Part shown: piece by piece, positions 23,985 to 35,071 of the stretch
Position numbering within the stretch: the stretch's first letter is position 1
Layout: each line of letters starts with the position of its first letter
NCBI RefSeq assembly: GCF_000715075.1
Contig: NC_134089.1
Coordinates: 64,462,697-64,526,696 of the forward strand
Origin: Nicotiana tabacum
Taxonomy: Eukaryota > Streptophyta > Magnoliopsida > Solanales > Solanaceae
DNA: 64,000 nt
Direction: 5' to 3'
The notes under the pieces: model-generated
What the model was told of the DNA's origin: nothing
The model's input: the letters and a program-made list of their open reading frames with translations, nothing else
Database searches by the model: none
Position numbers and translations under genes: made by a program

Positions 23985-24347
23985 TGTTGTATGTGAAAGT
24001 AGACAAAACAAAAGAAAGAAAAATCAAAAAGAGATGAAAATATGATGTAAGCGCTTACATCGACATTCTTGTGATGTAAGCGCTTACCTCAACATTCTTA
24101 TGATGTAAGCGCTTACCTCGGCAGGGCATTCAAATGCTTATAAATATGGGTCTACATTTTCATTTGTAGAACATCCCAAAACTTCTTCTTTCTCTCTTCA
24201 ATTAATAAAGAGTTATTCTTTGTGTGGCCGTGGAGTAGGCAAAAATTGCCGAACCACGTAAATCTTGTCTTGTCTTGTCTTGTACAATTTATTGTTTCTC
24301 TCCTAAATATCCTTTTCCTTCTATTATCTTGATACGCTTCCTCAACA
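23985..24347 (+). repeat. 5' LTR of the copia element
   Basis: Bounded by TGTTG and CAACA. A TATA box TATAAATA is at 24139-24146. The upstream part has three 29-bp repeats with a perfect palindrome. The downstream part is U-rich with TCTTGTCTTGTCTTGT before the end. Two bases separate it from the primer-binding site. Confidence 0.8.
24043..24121 (+). promoter_or_regulatory. Three palindromic repeats in the copia LTR upstream region
   Basis: TGATGTAAGCGCTTAC occurs three times at 29-bp spacing. The perfect 12-bp palindrome GTAAGCGCTTAC is at 24047, 24076 and 24105, just upstream of the TATA box. Tandem upstream boxes control stress-induced transcription in tobacco copia elements such as Tnt1 and Tto1. 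A similar enhancer role here is an inference. Confidence 0.5.
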
Positions 24348-24349
24348 AC

Positions 24350-24363
24350 TGGTATCAGAGCCC
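24350..24363 (+). other. Primer-binding site (initiator tRNA-Met)
   Basis: TGGTATCAGAGCCC is the standard plant copia site complementary to initiator tRNA-Met. Confidence 0.9.
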
Positions 24364-24487
24364 AGACAGTGTAATTCTGGTAGAAAAGTACAGTATTGGT
24401 GCAGGTACTATTCACAAGAATAGTGCGACACTATTGATCATCGTTACTATTCACAAGCACTATTCACATAAATTGGTTTTGTGAAAA

Positions 24488-25588
24488 ATGGCATCGGAAG
24501 AAGGGAAGGTTAAGATTGACAAGTTCAATGGCAAAGATTTTGGATTCTGGAAAATGCAAATAGAGGACTATTTGTACCAGAAAAAATTACACTTACCTCT
24601 TACCGAGGTGAAACCGGAAACTATGTCCAAAGCGGATTGGGATCTATTAGATCGCCAAGATCTTGGTGTGATTCGTTTGACGCTAACACGAAATGTGGCG
24701 TTTAACATCATTAACGAGAAGACCACTGCAGGTCTGATGAAGGCGTTATCAAATATGTATGAGAAGCCATCTGCTTCAAATAAAGTCTATTTGATGCGTC
24801 GATTGTTCAACTTAAAAATGACAGAAGGTGGATCAGTCACGGAACATATCAATGAGTTTAATACAATATTAACTCAGTTGAGTTCTGTTAATAAAACAAT
24901 TGATGACAAAATCAGGGCGTTGATTCTACTATCATCTCTACCGGAGAGTTGGTCTGCAACAGTAACTGCAGTTAGCAGTTCATCAAGAAGTACCAAACTC
25001 AAATTGAATGATATTAGAGACTTGGTTCTAGAAGTACCAACAGTAGCTGCAGAAAATTTGCATTTGGAGCAGCTAGATGTTAAAACTGCTTTCTTGCATG
25101 GTGACCTTGAAGAAGACATCTACATGAAGCAACCTGAAGGTTTTCAAGTTTTTGGTAAAGAAAACCTTGTGTGTAAGTTGACGAAGAGTTTGTATGGTTT
25201 GAAACAAGCTCCCCGACAATTGTACAAGAAATTTGATGGATTCATGCATAAAAATGGTTTCACACGATGTGAGATGGACCATTGCTGTTATATCAAAAAT
25301 CTTGATGAATCCTATATCATTTTATTGTTGTACGTTGATGATATGCTAATTGCAGAATCTAGCATAAATGAGATCAACTTGGTTAAGCAACAACTGGAGG
25401 AGGAGTTTGAAATGAAAGACTTAGGACCAGCTAAGCAAATGCTTGGGATGAGGATTAGCAGAAACAGGTCAGAAGGTGTCACACCTCCTTTTTCCGCCCC
25501 CGCGAGGGGTGAAGGAGTTTTTCCAATTAAAGGACAATCGAAACGGGATTTGTTTATTTATTTCAGAGTCGCCACTTGGGAGATTTAG
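24488..25588 (+). pseudogene. Copia gag fused in frame to reverse transcriptase
   Basis: A 366-codon open frame. Residues 1-180 are a copia Gag: FNGKDFGFWKMQIEDYL near the start, then LMRRLFNLKMTEGGSVTEHI and LSSLPESW. From about residue 190 it is the RT domain: LDVKTAFLHGDLEEDIYMKQ, SLYGLKQAPRQ, and the catalytic YVDDM near 25333. The zinc knuckle, protease and integrase that normally lie between are absent, yet the frame is kept. From 25477 the frame runs into the outer LTR and stops at 25588, so the RT is truncated and the last ~37 codons are foreign. It is non-functional as a polyprotein. No other lesion is seen within the retained parts. Confidence 0.88.
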
Positions 25589-27498
25589 GGTGTTCCAAGT
25601 CACCGGTTTAATCCCGAATCGAGGAAAAGAATGACTCTATTTAACAGTCCGCGAACCAGAAATCCGGATAAGGAGTTCTGTTAACCCGAGAGAAGGTGTT
25701 AGGCATTCCCGAGTTCCGTGGTTCTAGCACGGTCGCTCAACTGTCATATTCGGCTTATTTATCTGATTTTTATACAATTATGAGCTCATGTGCAAGTTTT
25801 AACTCTTTAACCTCTTTTATCATTATTATTATTTTTATCACGGATTGCAACATCGTGGAAATACATCTCGAACCACGTCACATCAATGCACCCGTGGTTG
25901 TTGGCACATTTCAACTCTGTTGAGATTTGGATTTGGGTCACATAAATGTGCACCCGAGTTTAAGAAGATAACATTATTAAATACACGCCTAAAGACTAAC
26001 ACATTGTTATTTTGAGAAAAGCCGTAAAGTTCGTTATGCGGCCTGCCTCGAAATCTAAGCATTCGAAATAATTATCCGTTGAGGGCCCCGCAATTTGTGT
26101 ATTCTTGTTTGTCGAGGCTCATCTCATTCATTATTTTTTAAAAGGAATTTGCAACGTCATGGACATGCATCTCGAACCATGTCACAATCAATGCACCCGT
26201 GGTTAGCGACACATTTCGACTTCGTTGAGATTTGGATTTGGGTCACATAAATGCGCACCCGAGTTTAAGAAGATAACATTATTAAATACGCGCCTAAAGC
26301 GACTAGCGTATCATTATTTTGGGTAGGGCCGTGAAATTTGCTAAACGGCCCGTCCCGGAATCTAAGTATTTAATACATACATTTAACGAGGGTCCTGCCA
26401 TTTATGTGTTTATCCAACGAGGCTCATCTCATTTATTTTAAAAGGACAATCCTAAAGTGACTACATTTTATTAAGTTTGTCTCTAAAATAAAATCTCCAA
26501 ATTAATTACATGCTTTTAAAAAAGGACGTGACTTATTAGTTATTAGTTTACGGCTAATGCAAATGGAAAATTGCAATCGAGTTTGTACAAAGAGAGATTG
26601 TTTTCGTTCTATATTCTATTATTTAATAACACTAGAACATGAGATTGACACACAATAATATCAAAACAAATTAACTATTCTTTGATTAATTTAAACTAAC
26701 ATTATTAGATGAAGGAGTTATTATACATATGCAACCCCATTACTCATTAATCAGTCAACTACATTTTTATACAAAGAAAGGAAAACTCTATTCAAGCACA
26801 AATCTAAACAGGAGGAATTCAACAGGAACAAAGCCTGGTCAATACTTCATTTCGCCTCAAGCCAAGAGTGTACAAATGTGTACCTGGAAATGGTAATACA
26901 ATGAGAAAAGAAGAGAGGAAGGTCAGCAGCAGCAATAACCAACAGCAAGGCAAACCACCGATAACCAGCAGCGACTCAGGAAACCAAACTAAAATTCCAA
27001 GCAATACCAACCAGCAACACAAACCCCAGTAACTGACCCCAAAGCAGCTTAAACAACTAAATATTAACCAAAACATGAGCAGAAACACCCTTAGAATTCA
27101 GTAATCAAGAGAAGATTCGAAAATACACTCGACAGTTAAAGCTGAAGCTCTTTTCTGTTTTCAATGGAACAACACTAGTTGAACTAAACTAAACCTTAAA
27201 GACTCTCTTTCTATGTTTCAGAATTTCCTCTTAAGGTTCCCAAAAATGTCCAACCTTTTCATTTTTGAATTCCCCTCTAAAATGTGTCAAATGACTCTAT
27301 TTATAACAAGACTCTTGTCTTGAACCACTAACCCGAAATATTCCCTTAATTGCATGCCTTGCCCCCACTACTTAATGTTTTTCTTATTTAATTCTCTTGT
27401 CCCCCATGCCTACATGTTTTGTCCCCCACTATATTAAACAACTACATTATTCCCCACTAACTTATGTCTTGTCCCCCACTATATTAACTAATTATATC
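25477..27498 (-). repeat. Outer 3' LTR, first part (left of the inner insertion)
   Basis: The + strand image starts TGTCACACCTCC, inside the copia RT. It matches 61257-63280 at roughly 98% by eye. It stops at ATATC (27494-27498), where the inner element begins, and resumes at 50294. Confidence 0.88.
25840..26420. repeat. Duplicated ~300-bp module inside the outer LTR
   Basis: Two diverged copies about 300 bp apart share GGATTTGGGTCACATAAATG, GCACCCGAGTTTAAGAAGAT and GAGGCTCATCTCATT. The inner LTRs hold the same duplication (about 27870-28160 and 28170-28470, and the equivalent near 46340-46930), so it predates the split of the two elements. Confidence 0.7.
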
Positions 27499-30400
27499 TG
27501 TCACACCTCCTTTTTCCGCGCCCGGAGAGGGCGCAGGGGAGTTTTTTCCAATTAAAGGATAATCGAAACGGGGATGGTTTATTAATTTCAGAGTCGCCAC
27601 TTGGGAGATTTAGGGTGTCCCAAGTCACCAATTTTAATCCCAAATCGAGGAAAATAATGACTCTATATTACAGTCTGCGTACCAGAAATCCGGATAAGGA
27701 ATTCTGTTAACCCGGGAGAAGGTATTAGGCATTCCCGAGTTCCGTGGTTCTAGCACGGTCGCTCAACTGTCATATTCGACTTGATTATCTGATTTTATAC
27801 AAGTGTGAACTTATGTGCAAAATTTAACTTTTAACCGCTTTTATCATTTTACTGTTTTTATCAGGAATTGCAACGTTGTGAAAATGTATCTCGAACCGCG
27901 TTACAATCAATGTACCCGTGGTCGTCGACACACTTTGACTCCGTTGAGATTTGGATTTGGGTCACATCAATGCGCACCCGAGTTTAAGGAAATTAAATTA
28001 TTAAAGACGCGCCTAAAGCGACTAGCGTATTTATTTTGGGTAAGACCGTGGAATTTTACTAAACGGTCCATCCCGAAGTCCAAATAATTTTTAAAGCAAA
28101 TATTTACTGAGGGCCCCGCAATTTGTATTTTTATTTGGCGAGGCTCATCTCGTTCTTTATTTTTTAATGAATTTGCAACGTCATGGACATGCATCTCGAA
28201 CCACGTCACAATCAATGTACCCGTGATTAGAAACACATTTCGACTCCGTTGAGAATTGGATTTGGGTCGCATAAATGCGCACCCGAGTTTAAGAAGGTAA
28301 GATTTATTAAGGCGCGTCCTAAAGAGTCTAACGTATTGTTATTTTAGGAGGGTTGTGAGATTTGCTAAACAACCCGTCCTGGAACCTAAATGCTTCGATA
28401 ATATACATTTAAACAAGGGCCCCGCATCTGCACGTTTTGTTTATTTTCATCGAGGCTCATCTCGTTCTTATTTTAAAAGGATATCCTATAGCAACTACGT
28501 TTCTTATCGCATTTGTCCTTATCAATTGAAAACAGTAGATAAGTCCTAATTAATTACATGCTTGCAAGTTGTTTGTAACAACATTCAGAAATGCCTAAAA
28601 TCAGAAACGAGGCTGTCCGAACAAATAATCACGGGCCCAAATCCAGCCCAAGCGTGATTGGCCAGACCTGGGCCACTGCTTGTTCGAAGCAGGCCGGCTT
28701 GGCCTGTTTTGGCCTGAATTCGACCTTTGTGAGGTTGAGGCCCTGAATTTGTGTTCCTGATCTTAAAACATGGCTTTAAGAGTTATATATAGCAATTTAT
28801 TGGAAAGGAAAGAACTTATTTAGTGTACGAATTTCATGCTTGGCATACATTACAGGCTTATACTACACCTTTGAACTAAATATGAGATACAAACTACTGC
28901 CTTGGGCATACTCTCATCACCAACCTATATGCACATTCTAGCATTCAACTACCATACATTGACATTTATAGGCATGAAGACTACCTCTAGTACCCAGAAC
29001 AAAAATGTAAAACTATTACACATTGCATGAATATTTAATGTAACAATCTATATCTATAAAAAAAACATTCTTCAGGTCTTTCCTTTACATTCATGCTCAA
29101 ATTTCTAGCTACATCTGACAGTGTCTTAGGTGTGTACCTGGTATAGAGGAACAGAAGAAGAAGGAAAGGGATAAGCTGAGTAGCACACAGCAAACAACAG
29201 CAATCAGCAGATTCACAGCCACAACACAGCAACAAACAACCAGCCAATAATGATGAAGCTCAGCAAAGAGTCGGACAACAAATGGACAATCCCAGTGGTG
29301 TCCACAGTCCACAGACAAACAACAATGTTTCCCAGAACCAACGAGAACCAGCAAATAGTCGAGTACCAAACCAATGAACCCAGGAAAGAATGATGAAGCA
29401 ACAACAAAGTATTCAATACAGCAACACTACCAATTCAACAACCAGAAATAGCTCAGTCAATGCAAACATCAGAACTTGGCCAAGACAGCTTGACCAAAAT
29501 GCACTCTTATACAACTTTCAGACAGTGGTTGGTTGCAATGTTTACTGGAAGCTACCTTATGTTTTTCAGTTTTTCTTTTGACTCACTAGACCTCTCTTCA
29601 GATTAAAACTCCAGTCCTAAGACTAAAAATTTTTCCACTTTGTTTTCTCTTTTTCTGAAGACCAAAAGTCCAGCCTCTTTTAAGTTCTCAAATGGCCTAT
29701 TTATAAGCCAAATGAACCAGTGCAGCTGAGCTGCCCTCCTGCTGCAACTTGCAGCCTGCCCATACTCTTTAAAGCCCATGCCTAAGCATCTTTTGGTGCC
29801 AGCCCCTTTATTCCCCACGCCTGGTTTTTGTTTAATCAAGAGTTATGGGCATCATTTTATTATTCATTTTAAGCCCCATACTCTTGTGTCTTGTTCCCCA
29901 TTGGTATTAGTTTAATCCTAAATTAGTACCCTACTTGTCAGCTCATTTAAACTAATCTTTCTGTCCTTTTTAACACCCCAGAATACCCTTGTTAACCCTT
30001 GATTATTACTGCCCTGCCTATTGCAGCATCAGGGCATTTTTGAACTGATGAAAGTTCAAATTCAAGACTGCCTGGACTGAACCTTTTCAGTCAGTTTCAC
30101 AATGCAAACAAACCATTTCAAACAATGCTGGGGCATTCAGTCAGTGGCAAGGTTCAATTAGTCATGCGACATTATTAGCTCATTCGATTCATTAGTTATA
30201 GAAAACTGATCGACGACATTTATCGAGTCGACTATACTAATTATAACAGGTAATAATCAGTCGTTCAAATAAACAACACATACAGGGACCTAAAGGGCTT
30301 CGGACAACTTGGTCAGTCACTAGGAACCTATATAAGTTTATTCATGCGACGACTATACTAATCGGACATGCTTATCATAGGATACATTTAAATCATACAC

Positions 30401-31827
30401 AGAAACCAATCGACCAAATAAAAGGTCTTTACAGAGATGAAAGAAATTAATAAACTATCAGAAAATAACAAACAATTAACACAAAGCATGCTAATGACTT
30501 AATCAGCAGTTGATATAAACGAAAAAGGGAAAGAAAAACTTACCGACAAAGTTTGAAATCAAAACGGACCCAAATCAGACTCAACTTTGACCACTTGAGG
30601 CCGAACAAATTTTAACCAGGGTGTTCTCACATGAGAACACCTTGGTTAAGATCCATTGAACCTCAAACCCCTCTCAAGACTGGCCGAATTCCCCAGGTGC
30701 ATGTGTTCTAAGGTCTAGATTTTCAGATCTGGATTTTTAGGAGTTGTGGGTAGATTCGGACCAAACCAAGCTTGGTTTGGTCACGAGGAAGGTCAGGGGG
30801 GTGTATGGTATGAAGATGGGGTGGTTTGGCATAGGTCCGGGTTCGACTCAAATCTTCAAACGAAGATTCGAGACGAAGGAAAGTGATTCGAGGCTAGGGA
30901 GTAACAAATCCATGTTCAGGAGAGTGAGGGGGTCTTAGGGTGTTCAGGAGGTGGCCACCGGCGTTCATGCTGCCGGGTTTTGGTGGAAGGGAAACTAGGG
31001 CGGCTTGCTAGGGTTTGGGGGTTTCAGGTTGGGGAAGGAGACGAGTGAGGGGTGGGGTTCGGATAGGGGGTGCGGGGTAAAGGGCTGAGTTTATATATGG
31101 GGAGGTTGATCGGATCTGAGCCGTTAGATCAGATGATCTCAACGGCTTGGATCTGAGGGTGAGAAATGAGACGGGGTCGTTTGGTAGTTAAACGGGGTCG
31201 TTTGGTTTAAGTGAGGGGTTGGGTCGGATTGGTTATTGGGTCGGGTTTGAACACGGGTTGCTGAAAAGGGGTTCTGAGCCGTTGGATTGGCCTGGACGGA
31301 TGGCTCAGATTGATTTGCCTGAAACGGCGTCGTTTCAGGAGATGCCTGGGCAGCCGGATTTGGACTGGGCCTGAGTGCTGGTTGGGCCTGTTATTTTTGT
31401 TTAATTTCTTTTGGCCCAAACCGATTTCCTTCACTTTTGTTTTCTAATTTCATTTTTTCTTTTAAAACAAAAATAAAAATAACAAATAATAAAATGACGA
31501 AATTAAAACTAAGCAATAATGCAACATTTTAACACAATTATCACAAAAATATTTAAGTAAGTTAGCTAAAAGCCTAGAACGAACGATGCACACATATATA
31601 TATATTTTTTGAATTTTCTTTTACTGACCGAATTGTGGTTTAATCATCCTAACATACATATTCTGTATTTTGTTTGTTAATGATTAAATGCAAAAAATGG
31701 ACAGATCCACAAATGACTAACAACACATGTCACGGAAAGATCGAAAAATTGTACAGCGAAGCCATTTGCCACTATTTTTATTTTCTTTTGGAGCGATTGT
31801 CCGTGAAGCAAAAATCACGTGCTTACA
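27499..31827 (-). repeat. 3' LTR of inner
   Basis: The + strand image runs from TGTCACACCTCC to AATCACGTGCTTACA, beside the polypurine tract complement. On the minus strand a TATATAA box lies at 31097-31091, with GC-rich sequence on its downstream side. Open frames in it (for example near 27815-28087 and 29109-29369) recur in the other LTR and have no domain, so I do not call them genes. Confidence 0.93.
31091..31097 (-). promoter_or_regulatory. TATA box in the inner LTR (copy at 49552-49558)
   Basis: On the minus strand CCATATATAAACTCAGCCC provides a TATATAA core, conserved in both LTRs. The copy at 49552-49558 would drive genomic RNA synthesis. The start site is not determined. Confidence 0.5.
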
Positions 31828-31841
31828 GCTGCCCCTCTTTG
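31828..31841 (-). other. Polypurine tract of inner
   Basis: The minus strand reads CAAAGAGGGGCAGC directly before the LTR start TGTAAGCACGTG. Same string as in E1 and outer. Confidence 0.88.
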
Positions 31842-31956
31842 CACGAAGACACGAAGGGTTTTCGCGCAAAGATAAGCGAGCGATTTTTGCCCGTCCGAAT
31901 ACTCCGTGTGAAGCATTTTTGAAAAAGATTTGACCGAACCTTTGCTTCAGAGGTTT

Positions 31957-31999
31957 CCTACATATCCTGGGCTGAACAGGAATCAGGTCAATGTAGTTC
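31957..31999 (-). other. Structured motif copy, inner, near the polypurine tract
   Basis: Minus strand: outer stem CTACA/TGTAG, inner stem CCTG/CAGG with a 7-nt loop, CTGATT and ATA in the internal loop. Confidence 0.6.
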
Positions 32000-32560
32000 G
32001 GGAAATTTTGGTAGCTGGGACTACCGTGTGACTGTAGTGCTTGCTGTTGTTGTGCGCTGTTGTATGCTGCTGTAGGATGCTACTGCTCAACCGATCTCCC
32101 TATTACATTGCTCTAAAAAGAAAAACAAGAAGTTAAGCTAGACTGAGGATCATGAGATCTCATCCATCTTTAACTTGTTCTTGTTGCCTTGCTTTCTTGT
32201 CGGCTAATGCTTTCCTCCGATGCCTTTATCTTGTGACTTTGGGAGATGATGCTGGTCCTTTGCTAACGTTTGAATGCCAGTTTTCATCACTTCGCTTGAT
32301 CTGCTGGGAACATGCCCTCTTCTTCAAGCCTTTCCATTGTTTCTTTGGTGGTATGGTTTTATCAAAATTGTTATTTCGGGCATGCTATAACGTTCCCAAA
32401 CTGCCTCTTTTGAGACGCGTTCCTTTTTCCTTTTGGATTGCACGCTTGCCTCTGCAGTTGTCTGCTTCTTGGCGCTGGGGATTTTATTGTTTCCTGTTTG
32501 GGGATCTCTGTTGCACCCTTCCGTCTTCAGATGGGGTGACTGATTCCAAAATCTAGAGCT

Positions 32561-33349
32561 GAAATGTATTCCCGCATTATACTGGTGGGCGACCTAGAAC
32601 TTAAATGTATTCCCGCATTATACTGGTGGGCGACCTAGAACTTAAAAGTATTCCCGCATTATACTGGTGGGCGACCTAGAACTTAAAAGTATTCCCGCAT
32701 TATACTGGTGGGCGACCTAGAACTTAAAAGTATTCCCGCATTATACTGGTGGGCGACCTAGAACTTAAAAGTATTCCCGCATTATACTGGTGGGCGACCT
32801 AGAACTTAAAAGTATTCCCGCATTATACTGGTGGGCGACCTAGAACTTAAAAGTATTCCCGCATTATACTGGTGGGCGACCTAGAACTTAAAAGTATTCC
32901 CGCATTATACTGGTGGGCGACCTAGAACTTAAAAGTATTCCCGCATTATACTGGTGGGCGACCTAGAACTTAAAAGTATTCCCGCATTATACTGGTGGGC
33001 GACCTAGAACTTAAAAGTATTCCCGCATTATACTGGTGGGCGACCTAGAACTTAAAAGTATTCCCGCATTATACTGGTGGGCGACCTAGAACTTAAAAGT
33101 ATTCCCGCATTATACTGGTGGGCGACCTAGAACTTAAAAGTATTCCCGCATTATACTGGTGGGCGACCTAGAACTTAAATGTATTCCCGCATTATACTGG
33201 TGGGCGACCTAGAACTTAAAAGTATTCCCGCATTATACTGGTGGGCGACCTAGAACTTAAATGTATTCCCGCATTATACTGGTGGGCGACCTAGAACTTA
33301 AAAGTATTCCCGCATTATACTGGTGGGCGACCTAGAACTTAAAAGTATT
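32561..33349. repeat. 41-bp tandem array, 19 copies, inner 3' tail
   Basis: Nineteen near-identical copies with TATTCCCGCATTATACTGG and TGGGCGACCTAGAACTT, exactly 41 bp apart from 32571 to 33309. Variation is almost confined to AAAAG against AAATG at the unit junction. Homogeneity implies recent expansion. There are no spacers, so it is not a CRISPR array. Confidence 0.97.
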
Positions 33350-34717
33350 CAAATTGCTTCCCCGTTTTTCGAGAAAATTTTCGACAATCGGCAGAAAATT
33401 TTCTGCCCCGGTTTTTTGATGACTTCCATGGCGTTGCATCTTGCTGCCATCATCAATTCTTTGTTCTCCTGCAACAGACAAAAGATTTAGTTAGTTTTAA
33501 TCATGGCGGTAGAGGGTGCCTTTCTGGCGAGCAATTTTCTCTCTTCCCCTTTTCTTGCTCTTTGTCCCTATAATTGGTTGGCGGGCAAAGTCGCCTGTTG
33601 GGGGTCTCTAGCCTGCTGGGGATTGGTTTTCAATTTATCCCCTTTTCTGCTTTCTCTTTAAACACATGATGTGGGAGTCTGCTTCTAACTCCCGAAACCA
33701 CTCCCTTTTGGAGCTTACTCCTTCCAAAATTTCCGGGCACAATCACTGCATTGCCTGGGACCGGCCTTTAAGACTGTTTGTATTATCCTGCATTGGATGA
33801 ATTCCCCTTCGGTTTCTGGTAGTAAGCTTTGAAAAATCCTTTCAAGACACATTTTAGGAAAAGAAATAAAAGATATGGAAAGGAGAAAATCTTTCTGAAC
33901 CAATATTTTCGTGGGAGGAGACAATCAAAAGAACTTATCTGGAGGACACAACTGGTCCCCGTGATCATGGCGTGCACCATAGATTCCTGACCCAGTCTAT
34001 TTGTATCAATTGATTTGCCCGATGGTTTGACTTGCTGGGGATGATAAAGGAGTGTTCATTTCATTTCGAATGTGGTGGCTTTGCTGATTTATCTCGTCGC
34101 CTCATAGTGCCCTTCGAGGGGTTTTCACTAATGAGGCTCTCTCTTTTCTCTCATATCCCGGCGCCTTATGGTGCCTGTGAAGGTTTTCACCAATAAGACT
34201 CTCTCATTTCATATCCCTCATCTTACATCGCCTCTCGGTGCCTGTGAAGGTTTTCACCGATAAGACTCTCTCATTTTATTTCTTTCGAGGATTCGGGGTG
34301 TTGTAGATACGACCCTCTCTTCTGGGGATTCTTTTGACTATCAACTCATTCCCAGTCTTACGATCCTCTTCTTTGCTGGGGATCAGTGTATTATTCTCGG
34401 CCTTTTTTTGCCGGATTTGGCATCTCTCGAACATTGATCGGGAGGTCTTTCGGATGTTGATGTTGGTTTTGGTGTGGGATTGAAGAAAGGCTATAAAAAT
34501 GAAAACAATTTGAAGGGTGATGTGCTACAACTTTTGGAATCAAACCTTTGTTGGAACTTAAAACATAACCTCTGCCCCAGTTTTCTTGCTTGGGGAATTT
34601 ATTTTTTTCGCTTATGTTGAGCTACGTGCGTTACGCACATTGTGCTATATTGTGCACACCATGTACATTATGCATCCTATATTTGCTATGATGCATACCA
34701 TGACCGAGCCGTGAGAC

Positions 34718-34758
34718 GCCTACGTATCCTCTTTGAGGAATCAGGTCAAACGTAGTTC
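34718..34758 (-). other. Structured motif copy, inner, after pol
   Basis: Minus strand: outer stem CTACG/CGTAG, inner stem CCTC/GAGG with an AAA loop, CTGATT and ATA in the internal loop. Confidence 0.6.
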
Positions 34759-35071
34759 CCACGGTTTTGTATTTGTGATTTTATCTTCTTCTTTCTTTTT
34801 TTTTCTCCTTTTTTTTTTCTTTTCCTTCTTCTCATTTTTTTTCATGTCTTTTCTTTTCTTTTTTCTTTTTCTTTTCTTTTCTCTTTTTTTTTCTCATATC
34901 TTTCCCATTAGTGATTCCAAAAGAGGGGTATTGAAAGAATTGCTTAAGGCTCAAAGGGGGAAGCGAGGGTTAAAAGTGTTTGGATAGAAGAAAGAATTGC
35001 CTCCGTCATCTCATTATTCAACAAATGCCAAATACAAACAAATAAACCAAAAATTGCCATAACTAAAGAAG

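Larger units (their letters stand above)
23985..25476 (+). mobile_element. Ty1/copia element, internally deleted and 3'-truncated
   Basis: Comprises a 363-bp 5' LTR, the primer-binding site and a fused gag-RT frame. It is cut at 25476 by the outer Ogre-type LTR. The missing 3' part should lie beyond the right end of the window. Confidence 0.85.
31842..35071 (-). other. Non-coding 3' tail of inner
   Basis: About 3.2 kb between the integrase stop and the polypurine tract. It holds a 41-bp tandem array, two structured motif copies, an AAATTTTC-rich palindromic stretch at 33360-33410 and several ATCCCCAGC strings (minus strand). The plus-strand 134-codon frame at 32152 has no recognisable domain and lies antisense to the element. 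Confidence 0.7.

Noticed and set aside
27815..29369. Open frames inside the inner LTRs, repeated at 46279-47833
   Set aside because: They exist only because the two LTRs are near-identical. Both strands have comparable frames and none has a domain.
31957..31999. Structured motif as a hammerhead ribozyme because of CTGATT next to a stem
   Set aside because: The hammerhead core needs CTGANGA and GAAA around stem II. Here the strings are CTGATT and ATA, so essential core bases are missing and no cleavage site is apparent.
32561..33349. Nineteen regular direct repeats resembling a CRISPR array
   Set aside because: Units abut with no unique spacers, the setting is a plant retrotransposon tail, and no cas-like gene is present.
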